Assembly (NCBI GenBank): GCA_031253995.1
Contig: JAIRVG010000075.1
Location: 1-64,000 of the forward strand
Source: Paucimonas sp.
GTDB taxonomy: Bacteria; Pseudomonadota; Gammaproteobacteria; Pseudomonadales; Pseudomonadaceae
Direction of reading: 5' to 3'
Length of the DNA stretch: 64,000 nt
The notes beneath the pieces were generated by a model. It did not search any database, was not told where the DNA came from, and saw nothing but the letters and a program-made list of their open reading frames with translations. Shown piece after piece: positions 31,638 through 40,105 of the stretch (the first letter of the stretch is position 1; each line of letters starts with the position of its first letter). The translations under genes and the position numbers were made by a program.

Positions 31638-32601
31638 CGAAACCGCGGGCGTCCAGGCCCAGTTCCTTGAGGTAGCGCACCAGCACCTGCACCGAGCCGT
31701 GGGTGACCATCACGCGCTCGGCGCCGGTCTGTTCGATGGCCCACAGCAGGCCGGGCCAGTCGGCGTGATCGGAGAGCACGAAGCCCCGGTCGACCCCGCG
31801 CCGCCGCCGCGTGCCGCGCAGGCGCATCCAGCCGCTGGCGAAGGCGTCGCTGTAGTCGCCGAAGCGGCGCATCCAGCTGCTGCCGCCGGCTGATGGCGGG
31901 GCGATGACCAGGGCCTGGCGCAGCAGCGGGTCGTTGCGCGGGATATCGCCGGCGTACTGGGTGGGCGGGATGTGCACGCCGCCTTCGCGATAGACCCGGT
32001 TCAACGGCTCCACCGCGCCATGGGCGAGGATCGTGCCGAGGCTGGCGTCGATGCCGTGGAGGATGCGCTGGGCCTTGCCGAAGGCGTAGCAGAACAGCAC
32101 GCTGGCCTTGCCACGGGCCTGGTTGTCGCGCCACCAGGCGTTGATCTGGCTGAAGATCTCGGCCTGGGGTTCCCAGCGATAGATGGGCAGGCCGAAGGTG
32201 GATTCGGTGATGAAGGTGTGGCAGCGCACCGGCTCGAAGGGCGTGCAGGTGCCGTCGGGTTCGACCTTGTAGTCGCCGGAGGCGACCCAGACTTCGCCCT
32301 GGTGTTCGAGGCGCACCTGGGCCGAGCCGAGCACGTGGCCGGCGGGGTGGAAGCTGAGGGTGACGCCGTGGTGGTCCAGGGTCTGGCCGTAGGGCAGGGT
32401 CTGCAGGTCGATGTCGGTGCCGAGGCGGGCGCGGAGGATGCCGGCACCGGGTTCGGCGCACAGGTAGTGGCGGTTGCCGGGGCGGGAGTGGTCGCCGTGG
32501 CCATGGGTGATCACCGCACGGTCCACCGGGCGCCAGGGGTCGATGTAGAAATCGCCGGGCGGACAGTAGAGGCCTTCGGGGCGGGCGATGACGAGGTCCA
32601 T
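31585..32601 (-). CDS. Ligase-associated DNA damage response exonuclease (MBL/beta-CASP)
   Basis: Predicted 338-residue metallo-beta-lactamase fold nuclease of the SNM1/CPSF73-like group. The zinc motif HGHGDH is at 33-38, motif III HPAGHVLGSA and motif IV SGDYK follow, and the beta-CASP part holds SDHADW and THGS. The family is annotated as an mRNA 3'-end processing-like factor but in bacteria it clusters with the ATP-dependent ligase, Lhr helicase and PdeM, pointing to DNA end trimming before ligation. ATG 32601 is a clear start. Confidence 0.93.
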   Translation of the reverse strand: MDLVIARPEGLYCPPGDFYIDPWRPVDRAVITHGHGDHSRPGNRHYLCAEPGAGILRARLGTDIDLQTLPYGQTLDHHGVTLSFHPAGHVLGSAQVRLEHQGEVWVASGDYKVEPDGTCTPFEPVRCHTFITESTFGLPIYRWEPQAEIFSQINAWWRDNQARGKASVLFCYAFGKAQRILHGIDASLGTILAHGAVEPLNRVYREGGVHIPPTQYAGDIPRNDPLLRQALVIAPPSAGGSSWMRRFGDYSDAFASGWMRLRGTRRRRGVDRGFVLSDHADWPGLLWAIEQTGAERVMVTHGSVQVLVRYLKELGLDARGFVTETGDENLYVETEADV

Positions 32602-32674
32602 GGGCGTGGGCCGGGGTGGTGGGCTTGTAGCGGTAGAGCGGTGATCGGCGGGAGAAGTTCGAATCTCACCGGGG

Positions 32675-32710
32675 ACCTTGTGGGATCGGGTGAGCCCGCT
32701 CCCACAAGGT
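32675..32710. repeat. Single REP-like hairpin
   Basis: Perfect 11-bp arms ACCTTGTGGGA / TCCCACAAGGT around an inner CGGG..CCCG stem, between the exonuclease start and the acylase stop. Confidence 0.8.
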
Positions 32711-32756
32711 CCGCCTCGTGCTTCATGGCTGTTCCCGGCACGACGACGCGGGCGAA

Positions 32757-35165
32757 TTACCTGCCCGGCACCAGGGTCAGGCGTTTGCTGCCATATACCC
32801 GCTCGTAGTTCTGCCCCTGCAACGGCACGCTCTGGTACTGCCCGCGGAACCAGGCATCCAGCCCGTTGGCGAACTGCGCACTGGCCGGGTTGCCGGACTG
32901 GCCGCTGCTGCTCAGCACCTGCAACGGCTCGACCTGGCCGAAATCCACCACCATGCGCTGTGCCGGCGCCAGGCTGGCCTTGAAGTCCTGGCCCCAGGCG
33001 AACGGCGAGGCGCTCAGGGTGCTGTGGTCGCCGCCACTGGCCTGGGCGCGGCGATCCTGCTTGTCGCCAATGCCGAACAGATTGGCCACCGGCCACTGGT
33101 ACTGGTGCAGACGGCCCCACTGCCAGCTGCGCCGGTCCGCCCCCATCGCCTGCTCACCCGCACTGATCGCCGCCGCCAGGCTGCGGGCAAGGATCGCCGG
33201 TTTGTCTTCTACCGCCGGCGTGGTGCGGTCATCCCAGAACGGACTGTCGTCACGCCCCAGCAAATGGTCGGCCTGGGCCGAGTAGGACAGTCGCGCGTTG
33301 GCGACGAAGGCCTGCCACGCCGGACCCAACTCGTCGAGGAAGGTCAGGCGCGCGCTTTCCTGCAGGAACAGTTCGTAGATCGCCGCGTCCGCCGAGGTCT
33401 GGCTCAGGCGGCCGTCGAAGGCCATCAGCCGGGTGTAGGCCTCCCGGGCCTTGGCCTTCTGCTCGGCGGGAAGGGCCTCGATGGCCTTCTTCAGCGCCTG
33501 GGCCATGCCGGGCGCTTCGAACATCGCCTTGAGCTTGCCGGCGAACAGGGTGGTCTGGTCGTTCTGCATGGCGATCAGGCTGCGCCCGTCGTGCTTGCCA
33601 TTGCCGGCCAGCTGGGCCAGGCGTTCGGCGCGCTCCGGGTAGGACCAGCTGTTGGACAGCTGCATGCCATAGCCCCGCGGCGCACTGCGCTGGGCGGCAT
33701 TGCCCAGCCAGCCTTGCGGCGGGTCCTGGTCGTAGGGGTGGAGCATGGCGTCGGCGTAGCCGTCCCAGTCGTAGCGGCTTTCCCAGCCCGGCGAGGGCAC
33801 CAGGCCCTGGCCTTCGCGGCGGTTCGGGTAGCGCCCGGTGACCTGCCAGCCGACGTTGCTGGCATCGGCGAAGACCATGTTCAGCGGCACCGCGCCGATT
33901 TCGCGGCTGGCGTCGAAGGCGCGTTCGACGGTGCGCGCCCGCGACAGGTCGAAGAACGCATCAAGGCTTCTGTCGCCCTTGAGGTCCGGCATCTTCAGGG
34001 CCAGGCCGAGACCGCCCTGGGCGCCGGTGAGCAGGGCACCGTGGCCGGTCTCGTAGATCACTTCGCGTTGCGGGCTGCGGCCCTTGATGAAATAGGTTTC
34101 GTTGCGCACCCGCGCGGTCTGCCAGCGGCCATCCACTTCGTACTGCAACTGGCTGCCTTGGCGGCGCACTTTCTCCAGGTACAGGTCCTGGTTGTCGCCC
34201 ATGGCGCTGCTGCCGCTCCAGGCCAGCGCGCCGTTGAAACCGGAGAGGATCACCGGCAGGCCAGGCAGGCTGAAGCCGGCGGCCTGGTACTTGGTGGTGC
34301 GGATCTGCACCGGGCTGAGCGCCCAGGCGCCCTGGTTGTCGCTGGCCAGCAGGCTCTTGCCGCTGCGGCTGCGCTGCGGGGCGACGGCCCAGCTGGCCGA
34401 GCTGGAACTGCCGAGCACATTGAATGCCGCCAGCTGTTCGCTGACCGCCGCCACCGGCGCCAGGCCGGCGAGCTGGTTGAGCGCGACGCCCTTGAGTTTG
34501 GCCGCCTCGGCTTCGTTGAGCGGTTCGTCCGGGTAGTTGGGCAGCAGCCAGGCGAGCTTGTCGGCACCAACCTTCTGCGCCAGGGTCAGGGCGGCGATCT
34601 CTTCCTGCAGGTTGACCGACTGGCTGAAGCTGTACAGGGCGAAGACCAGCGCCGAGTCCTCGGGCTTCCAGTATTCCGGTCGGTAGCCGGCCACCGGCGA
34701 CGGCAGCTTGTCGCGGTAGCGGAACAGGTAGGCGTTGACGCCGCGGGCATACACCTCGAAGAAGCGCTTCAGGCGTGGCGACGCATCGGCGTAGAGCTGG
34801 GTGGCGCTCTGGCGCAGGTTGGTGGCGCGCATGAAGCGGTCGACTTCCAGGGCGTCCGCCCCGGCCATCTCCGACAGGCGACCCTGGGCCAGCAGGCGCA
34901 TGCCGAGCATCTGCCCGATGCGGTCGGAGGCATGCACGTAGCCGAGGGTGAACAGGGCGTCATGGAAGGAGCTGCTTTCGATCAGCGGCAGGCCCTGGGC
35001 GCTGCGCCGTACCGAAACGTTCTGCGCCAGGCCCTTGAGCGGCTGCACCCCGACGGTGGGCGGCACGCTGTCGGCATGGTTGCCGGTCTGGCAACCGGCC
35101 AGGCCGAGCGCGGCCGCGGCGACACCGAGGCGAAGACGGGAAAGGGAAAAGGCTGGCGAGGCCAT
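32757..35165 (-). CDS. Penicillin/AHL acylase-like Ntn-hydrolase lipoprotein
   Basis: Predicted 802-residue secreted precursor. A lipobox LGLAGC (cysteine 25) indicates an outer- or inner-membrane lipoprotein, unlike the soluble periplasmic PvdQ and QuiP. The alpha-chain region (FHDALFTLGYVHASDRIGQM) and the spacer-to-beta junction GSSSSASWAVAP fit the Ntn-hydrolase acylases, where the serine after the glycine becomes the N-terminal nucleophile. The usual G-S-N-x-W/A is altered to a serine-rich stretch, so the exact cleavage serine is uncertain. It may hydrolyse amides such as acyl-homoserine lactones, but substrate cannot be inferred. AGGAG precedes ATG 35165. Confidence 0.85.
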   Translation of the reverse strand: MASPAFSLSRLRLGVAAAALGLAGCQTGNHADSVPPTVGVQPLKGLAQNVSVRRSAQGLPLIESSSFHDALFTLGYVHASDRIGQMLGMRLLAQGRLSEMAGADALEVDRFMRATNLRQSATQLYADASPRLKRFFEVYARGVNAYLFRYRDKLPSPVAGYRPEYWKPEDSALVFALYSFSQSVNLQEEIAALTLAQKVGADKLAWLLPNYPDEPLNEAEAAKLKGVALNQLAGLAPVAAVSEQLAAFNVLGSSSSASWAVAPQRSRSGKSLLASDNQGAWALSPVQIRTTKYQAAGFSLPGLPVILSGFNGALAWSGSSAMGDNQDLYLEKVRRQGSQLQYEVDGRWQTARVRNETYFIKGRSPQREVIYETGHGALLTGAQGGLGLALKMPDLKGDRSLDAFFDLSRARTVERAFDASREIGAVPLNMVFADASNVGWQVTGRYPNRREGQGLVPSPGWESRYDWDGYADAMLHPYDQDPPQGWLGNAAQRSAPRGYGMQLSNSWSYPERAERLAQLAGNGKHDGRSLIAMQNDQTTLFAGKLKAMFEAPGMAQALKKAIEALPAEQKAKAREAYTRLMAFDGRLSQTSADAAIYELFLQESARLTFLDELGPAWQAFVANARLSYSAQADHLLGRDDSPFWDDRTTPAVEDKPAILARSLAAAISAGEQAMGADRRSWQWGRLHQYQWPVANLFGIGDKQDRRAQASGGDHSTLSASPFAWGQDFKASLAPAQRMVVDFGQVEPLQVLSSSGQSGNPASAQFANGLDAWFRGQYQSVPLQGQNYERVYGSKRLTLVPGR

Positions 35166-35279
35166 GGCGAAGCTCCTGCAAGGGGGTGGCGGCGAAAGGC
35201 GCTACGTTAGTGAGCGCTCGCGCGGGGTGCAAGCAGGGGCGGGCGCTTTATTTTCAAAGCGCCGCGCCGGTCGTCGGGC

Positions 35280-35921
35280 TTATTTCTGCGGCGGGTTGAT
35301 GCTGTCGACCAGGGCGTAGGCGCGCTGGGTGGCCGGACGCGCCTGAATGCGCTCGAACCAGGCCTTCAGGTGCGGGAAATCGTTCAGGTCCTGCTGCTGG
35401 AAGGTATGCGGCACGATCCACGGATAGATGGCCATGTCGGCGATGCTGTAGGCCTCGCCGGCGACGAACGGTCGGTCGGCCAGGCGCTTGTCCAGCACGC
35501 CGTACAGGCGCGCGGTCTCGTCGACGTAGCGCTTGATCGCGTACGGCACCTTTTCCGGGGCGAAGCGGTTGAAGTGGTGGTTCTGCCCGGCCATCGGGCC
35601 AAGGCCGCCCATCTGCCAGAACAGCCATTGCAGGGCTTCCTGGCGGCCGCGCAGGTCCTGGGGAATGAACTGGCCGGTCTTCTCGGCGAGGTACAGCAGG
35701 ATCGCGCCCGATTCGAACAGAGACAGGGGCTGGCCGTCTGCCGTGTCGTTGTCGACGATGGCCGGGATACGGTTGTTGGGGGCGATCTTCAGGAAGTCGG
35801 CGGCGAACTGTTCGCCCTTGCCGATATTGATGGGGTGGATCCGGTAGGGAAGGCCGGTCTCCTCAAGGAACAGCGTGATCTTGTGGCCGTTGGGGGTGGT
35901 CCAGTAATACAGATCGATCAT
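35280..35921 (-). CDS. Glutathione S-transferase, YfcG/nu-class-like
   Basis: Cytosolic thiol transferase or disulfide-bond reductase, 213 residues. Thioredoxin-fold N-terminal domain with YYWTTPNGHKITLFLEE (T8/N10 contacts glutathione sulfur in YfcG-type enzymes) and the SLFESGAILLYLAEKTG motif; alpha-helical C-terminal domain with YSIADMAIYPW. Single transcription unit, downstream of nothing obvious. Specific substrate unknown. Confidence 0.95.
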   Translation of the reverse strand: MIDLYYWTTPNGHKITLFLEETGLPYRIHPINIGKGEQFAADFLKIAPNNRIPAIVDNDTADGQPLSLFESGAILLYLAEKTGQFIPQDLRGRQEALQWLFWQMGGLGPMAGQNHHFNRFAPEKVPYAIKRYVDETARLYGVLDKRLADRPFVAGEAYSIADMAIYPWIVPHTFQQQDLNDFPHLKAWFERIQARPATQRAYALVDSINPPQK

Positions 35922-36039
35922 GAGGCGCTCCGTCAGGAGACGGCAGCAGGGTCATGCTGCCGTCGGTCTGCCGCGCTCGGGCGCAGCGGTCGGCGCTATG
36001 GATATCACAAAGCCAGACCGCTGTTACAGGGCGACAGGC

Positions 36040-36243
36040 TCAGGCGCCGTGGCACTTCTTGAATTTCTTGTCGCTGCCGCATGGGCAAGGATCGTTGCGG
36101 CCGACGTCCTTCAGGGCGTTGCGTACCGGCTCCTGGTGGCCGTGGTTGCAGTGCGGGCCGTGCACGTGGCCGTGATCATGGTCGTGATGGTGGTCATGGT
36201 CGTGGTTGCAGTCAGGACCGTGGACGTGGGGTTGCTGGGTCAT
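36040..36243 (-). CDS. His-rich SEC-C metal-binding small protein
   Basis: Predicted 67 residues. Residues 6-36 are dominated by His/Asp (HVHGPDCNHDHDHHHDHDHG region), ideal for binding nickel, zinc or cobalt. The C-terminal NDPCPCGSDKKFKKCHGA is a SEC-C zinc finger as found at the SecA C-terminus. It belongs to the PBPRA1643-type SWIM/SEC-C small proteins. It may act as a metal store or escort; that is inferred from composition. Confidence 0.85.
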   Translation of the reverse strand: MTQQPHVHGPDCNHDHDHHHDHDHGHVHGPHCNHGHQEPVRNALKDVGRNDPCPCGSDKKFKKCHGA

Positions 36244-36310
36244 TGCGGGTTACTCCGGAAAAGAACGGCGCGGATTATCTCACCACTGCGCGACAAGTGC
36301 AGCCCGCCGC

Positions 36311-36787
36311 TCAGGCACCGACATAGCTGGCGCAGCACTTCTTGAACTTCTGCCCGCTGGCGCAGGGGCAGGCATCGTTGCGCCCGGCCTTGAGGCCCAC
36401 GGTCGGGTCGATGAAGTACCAGCGGCCCTGGTTCTGCACGAAGGCCGAGCGCTCGCGGTGGCTGTGTTCGCCGTCGAGATCGTGCCAGCGCGCGGTGAAG
36501 GTGACGAAGGCGTGCTCGGGCTGGCCGCCGAACACCTCCGCCGACTCCACCTCAAGGCCCAGCCAGGTGCTCTGCGCGCTCCAGGCGGCGATGCCCTGGC
36601 GGTCGAGGCCGGCCTGTTGCACCGGCAGGGTGGTGCCTACCAGGTAGTCCACCAGGCCCAGCACGTAGGCGCTGTAGCGCGAGCGCATCAGGGCCTGGGC
36701 GTCCGGGGCCGGATGCCCGGCGTGATAATGCCCGCAGCAGGCGTCCAGCAGGTTGCCGCTGCCGCAGGGACAAACCGAAACACTCAT
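36311..36787 (-). CDS. YchJ family protein (double SEC-C motif, NTF2-like)
   Basis: Predicted 158-residue protein with SEC-C zinc motifs at both ends (VCPCGSGNLLDACC at about 5-18 and NDACPCASGQKFKKCC near 140-153) and an NTF2-like core containing RSRYSAYVLGLVDYL. Conserved widely and of unknown function. ATG 36787; the frame upstream to 37009 is antisense-like sequence of the next gene. The neighbour at 36040 shares the same C-terminal finger. Confidence 0.93.
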   Translation of the reverse strand: MSVSVCPCGSGNLLDACCGHYHAGHPAPDAQALMRSRYSAYVLGLVDYLVGTTLPVQQAGLDRQGIAAWSAQSTWLGLEVESAEVFGGQPEHAFVTFTARWHDLDGEHSHRERSAFVQNQGRWYFIDPTVGLKAGRNDACPCASGQKFKKCCASYVGA

Positions 36788-36791
36788 CGCG

Positions 36792-37286
36792 TCACCACCA
36801 GTACTTGCCGAAGTTTTGCGGATTGGCCCAGAACTTGGCGTTGAGCCAGTCCGGAACCTGCTTGTAGTCGCGCAGATCGTAGGTGTACAGGCCGAGCACC
36901 TGGTCTTCGCGCTGGAAACGTTCGTTGGCTTGCAGGGCCAGGGCGTAGAAGTCGGTGTCGCCCCAGCCGCTGGCGGCCAGGTCGGCGAGCACGGCGATCC
37001 GGCTGGCATTCAGGTTGCGGATACCGCCCACCAGTTCCAGGCCGTTGCGCTTGGGCAGGTGCTCCAGGCAGTCCACCAGCAGCGCCAGGTCGTAGCGCTT
37101 GCCGGCCAGTTCCGCCGGCAGCGGGCCGGGGGCGGCGACGTCGATGCTGGCCTGCGGGTGTGCCGCGGCGAAGGCATCGAGGGCGGGGAAACGTGCGCCC
37201 ACCAGCAGCAGGCGCTGCGGGGCATGGTGTTCGAGCAGCGCCGCCAGGGCCTGTTGCGGCGTGCGCGAAGAAAAGCTGTCGGTCAT
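36792..37286 (-). CDS. DUF6231 family protein
   Basis: Predicted 164-residue soluble protein with a Rossmann-like alpha/beta core reminiscent of a degenerate SAM methyltransferase (LLVGARFPALDAF, LALLVDCLEHLP), ending in a conserved Trp/Tyr-rich tail (KFWANPQNFGKYWW). Only 4 nt separate its stop from the ychJ start, so the two are co-transcribed. Pseudomonas-conserved, function unknown. Confidence 0.8.
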   Translation of the reverse strand: MTDSFSSRTPQQALAALLEHHAPQRLLLVGARFPALDAFAAAHPQASIDVAAPGPLPAELAGKRYDLALLVDCLEHLPKRNGLELVGGIRNLNASRIAVLADLAASGWGDTDFYALALQANERFQREDQVLGLYTYDLRDYKQVPDWLNAKFWANPQNFGKYWW

Positions 37287-37434
37287 CGAAGATCCTCGTC
37301 TGGTCCGCCAAGACTAGCGGGCAACCCGGCTCAGGCAAAGGGCCGTCATGGCTTATTGCTGGCGGAGATGATTACCGCAGTCTTTACTCCCATTGATCGG
37401 CTCCCGCCGAGTTCCCCCTATGGAGAAGCAACAA

Positions 37435-38133
37435 ATGAGCATAGTTCGCACAGCTTTACCTCTGGTTCTGCTAACCAGCGTATTGACTGGTTGTGCAGGT
37501 TTGCAAAAAACCGACTGGCCGAAGTGTGCAGCCGTCGGGGGCGTCGGCGGCGCCGCGCTGGGCGCGATCGAGAGCAGCAGTTGGGCCGGCTGGGGCGCGC
37601 TGGTAGGCGGCACCATGGCGGCGGCCTACTGCTATGTGCACGGTGATGGCGACGAGGACGGTGATGGCGTGCCGGACAGCCGCGACAAGTGCCCGGGCAC
37701 CCCGCGTGGCGTGCAGGTCGATGCCAACGGCTGCCCGCCTGAGCCGGTAGCGGCGCCGGTGGTGGAAGAAGTGGTGGTGGTGAAGGAAGAAACCATCGTC
37801 ATCCGTGACGTGCACTTCGCCTTCGACTCCGACAAGCTCACCGCCAACGACAAGCAACGCCTCAATGTGATTGCCGAACGCCTGCGCCAGGAGTCGGCGA
37901 GCGCCCGCCTGACCGTGACCGGCCATACCGACAGCGTTGGCTCGGACACCTACAACCAGCGTCTGTCCGACAAGCGGGCACACTCGGTGGTCCGCTATCT
38001 GGTCGAAAGCGGTGTGCCACAGGCCAGCTTCGTCTCGGTCAGCGGCATGGGTGAAAGCCAGCCTGTAGCCGACAACAAGACGGCGGACGGACGTGCGCAG
38101 AACCGTCGTACCGAGATCAAGATCCAGCGTTGA
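37435..38133 (+). CDS. OmpA-family lipoprotein with thrombospondin type-3 repeat (1 of 2 tandem)
   Basis: Predicted 232-residue outer-membrane lipoprotein. Lipobox LTGC (Cys about 20), a glycine-rich hydrophobic segment (AAVGGVGGAALGAIESSSWAGW), a calcium-type TSP3 repeat (DGDEDGDGVPDSRDKCPGTP), then an OmpA/MotB peptidoglycan-binding domain with VTGHTDSVGSDTYNQRLSDKRA and NRRTEIKI. TGGAGA precedes ATG 37435. Close paralogue of the next gene, so a tandem duplication. Confidence 0.92.
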   Translation: MSIVRTALPLVLLTSVLTGCAGLQKTDWPKCAAVGGVGGAALGAIESSSWAGWGALVGGTMAAAYCYVHGDGDEDGDGVPDSRDKCPGTPRGVQVDANGCPPEPVAAPVVEEVVVVKEETIVIRDVHFAFDSDKLTANDKQRLNVIAERLRQESASARLTVTGHTDSVGSDTYNQRLSDKRAHSVVRYLVESGVPQASFVSVSGMGESQPVADNKTADGRAQNRRTEIKIQR

Positions 38134-38223
38134 AAACCCTGCGGCCCGTGGCTTGTGAAGTGCCACGGGCCGGTCTTTACTCCTGTGGGACTGGTATCAG
38201 CCGGTAACACAGGAGCATTCCCC

Positions 38224-38943
38224 ATGACCGTACTCACCAAGGCTGCGCTGCCCGTGTTGTTGGCGGCGGGCCTGCTCTCAGGATGTGCAACCCACAGCGA
38301 TGGCAGTGCGCCGCTCAACCAGCGCACCTGGCCGATCTGCAGCCTGCTCGGCGGACTGGTCGGTGGCGGCCTCGGCGCCATCGAAAGCTCGGCCTGGGCC
38401 GGTGGCGGCGCGGCAGCCGGTGTCATCGCCGGTGGCTTGATCTGCTATGCCCAGGATGGCGACGAGGACGGGGATGGGGTATTCGACCGCCGCGACCGCT
38501 GCCCGGATACGCCAAAGGGCACGCCGGTGGAGCACAATGGTTGCCCGACGCCGCAATATCCGCCGTCCCAGCCCGCACCCGAGCCGCAACCCGAGCCTGA
38601 GGTGATCACCCTCAGCGACCAGGGCAACGTGCTGTTCGCCTTCGACTCCGCCGAACTGACCCCTGCGGCCCAGCAGCAACTGCAGGGCTTGATGGAGCGG
38701 CTGAGCAATCCGCAGGTGCGCACCGTACGGGTGGTCGGGCATACCGACAGCAAGGGCACCGATGCCTACAACCAGGGGCTGTCCGAGCGTCGCGCCGGCA
38801 GTGTCGCCAAGTACCTGATCAATGCCGGCCTCTCGCCGCAGAAGGTCAGCAGCGAAGGCCGCGGCGAAATGGAGCCGGTGGCCGACAACGAAACCGACGA
38901 AGGGCGCGCGCAGAATCGCCGGGTGGAGTTGCACCTCAATTGA
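38224..38943 (+). CDS. OmpA-family lipoprotein with thrombospondin type-3 repeat (2 of 2 tandem)
   Basis: Predicted 239-residue lipoprotein with the same layout as its neighbour: lipobox LSGC, glycine-rich segment LLGGLVGGGLGAIESSAWAGG, TSP3 repeat DGDEDGDGVFDRRDRCPDTP, a Pro/Glu linker (about 115-130), and OmpA_C with VVGHTDSKGTDAYNQGLSERRA. It should link the outer membrane to peptidoglycan. Start ATG 38224 has ACAGGAG upstream; 90 bp after the first copy. Confidence 0.92.
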   Translation: MTVLTKAALPVLLAAGLLSGCATHSDGSAPLNQRTWPICSLLGGLVGGGLGAIESSAWAGGGAAAGVIAGGLICYAQDGDEDGDGVFDRRDRCPDTPKGTPVEHNGCPTPQYPPSQPAPEPQPEPEVITLSDQGNVLFAFDSAELTPAAQQQLQGLMERLSNPQVRTVRVVGHTDSKGTDAYNQGLSERRAGSVAKYLINAGLSPQKVSSEGRGEMEPVADNETDEGRAQNRRVELHLN

Positions 38944-39026
38944 TCGACGGGGCGTCAGCGGCTATGGTGGCGGTCTGTCTCCGGGCGGCTGCCACGGCTG
39001 ACGCGAACCATTGAAGAGGTAATGCC

Positions 39027-39302
39027 ATGAGAGGCTTGCTGGGATTCTTCAAGGCCCTGACCGTGGTGTTCTGGTGGGTGGTGCTGGTCAATCTGCTGAT
39101 TCCGGCGGAGCGACCCTTCCACCAGCTGATCAACCTGGCCGGGGCGGCGTTGCTGGGGCTGCATGTGCTCGAAGTGCTGTTCTACAACGGTCGCCTGCGC
39201 GAGCGCAGCCACCGCTGGTTCGACCGCCTGCAGATCCTGCTGGTGGGCATCTTCCATATCCTTTCCATCCCCGCACCCCGCAAGGAAGTACCGCATGCGT
39301 AA
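39027..39302 (+). CDS. DUF1145 family small membrane protein
   Basis: Predicted 91-residue protein with two to three TM segments (about 5-25, 32-50, 68-82) and the family features FWWVVLVNL and HVLEVLFYNGRL. Function unknown. GAGGTAATGCC precedes ATG. Its stop overlaps the next start by 8 nt, so the following collagen-like protein is translationally coupled. Confidence 0.88.
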   Translation: MRGLLGFFKALTVVFWWVVLVNLLIPAERPFHQLINLAGAALLGLHVLEVLFYNGRLRERSHRWFDRLQILLVGIFHILSIPAPRKEVPHA

Positions 39303-40053
39303 GCTGATGCTGTTGACCGCGTTGTTCAGCCCGCTGGTGCTGGCCGATTCCCTGAGCGTGGCACCCCATTCGGTGCTGCGCCTGGCGAACAAGGCCAGCG
39401 TCGTTCACCTGGAGCAGCTGGACGTGGCGGATTCCGCCACCCTGGTGCTGCCGGCCAGCCTGGTGGAACTGAAGGTCGACCAGCTGACGCTGGGGCGTGA
39501 TGCACGGATTTCCGTGGTGTCGGCCGACGACCCGCTGCGCATCGAAGTGGCGCGGGCACAGCTGGCCGAGGGCAGCCTGATCACCGCCACCGGGGCGGCG
39601 GGCAACTATCAGCGAGCGGCCCGCCCGGGTCGCAGCCTGGACCTGCGCCTGCGCGCCTTGCAGGCACCGCTGCTGGCCATCGATGCCCGTGGTGGTGCCG
39701 GTGCGCCGGGCTATGTCGGCCTGGATGGCGCCAACGGCACGGCCGGTGGCTGCACCTGGGGCTCGGCCAGCCGTGGCGCCAATGGCGATGATGGCGGCAA
39801 CGGGCATGACGGTGCGGCGGGTGGTCGCGTGCACCTGGCGTTGCCGGCGGATTATCCGGTGGAGCAGATCAGGGTTCGTCTCGACGGCGGCGCGCCGGGT
39901 GTGGCGGGTGCGCCGGGCAAGGCCGGGCAGGGTGGGGCGAGCAAGGGGTGCCTGGTGTATCGCACCGAGGCCGGGGCGGATGGCCGGCCCGGGGTGGCCG
40001 GGCAGCCGGGGATGGCGGGGGCGGCTGGGGAATTGAGCGTCCAGCGTCTCTGA
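39295..40053 (+). CDS. Secreted collagen-like glycine-rich protein
   Basis: Predicted 252 residues with a signal peptide (1-17, cleavage after LVLA). Residues about 18-120 form a beta-rich domain (repeated L-V alternation), then two Gly-rich blocks (about 133-170 and 195-245) contain short Gly-x-y runs such as GAPGYVGLDGANG and GAPGVAGAPGKAGQGG. These resemble bacterial collagen-like triple-helix repeats, though interrupted. Probably cell-surface or periplasmic; function unknown. Confidence 0.75.
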   Translation: MRKLMLLTALFSPLVLADSLSVAPHSVLRLANKASVVHLEQLDVADSATLVLPASLVELKVDQLTLGRDARISVVSADDPLRIEVARAQLAEGSLITATGAAGNYQRAARPGRSLDLRLRALQAPLLAIDARGGAGAPGYVGLDGANGTAGGCTWGSASRGANGDDGGNGHDGAAGGRVHLALPADYPVEQIRVRLDGGAPGVAGAPGKAGQGGASKGCLVYRTEAGADGRPGVAGQPGMAGAAGELSVQRL

Positions 40054-40064
40054 GGTTGTTGTTC

Positions 40065-40100
40065 AGGGCCTCATCGCTGGTTTGCCAGCGACGAGGCCCT
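40065..40100. terminator. REP-like hairpin between convergent genes
   Basis: 16-bp arms AGGGCCTCATCGCTGG / CCAGCGACGAGGCCCT with one A-C mismatch and a TTTG loop. No T-run follows, but it sits exactly between the two stops (40053 and 40106). Confidence 0.65.
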
Positions 40101-40105
40101 GACGG

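Noticed and set aside
32757..35165. Naming the acylase pvdQ or quiP
   Set aside because: The lipobox and altered nucleophile region do not match those enzymes well enough to use the name.
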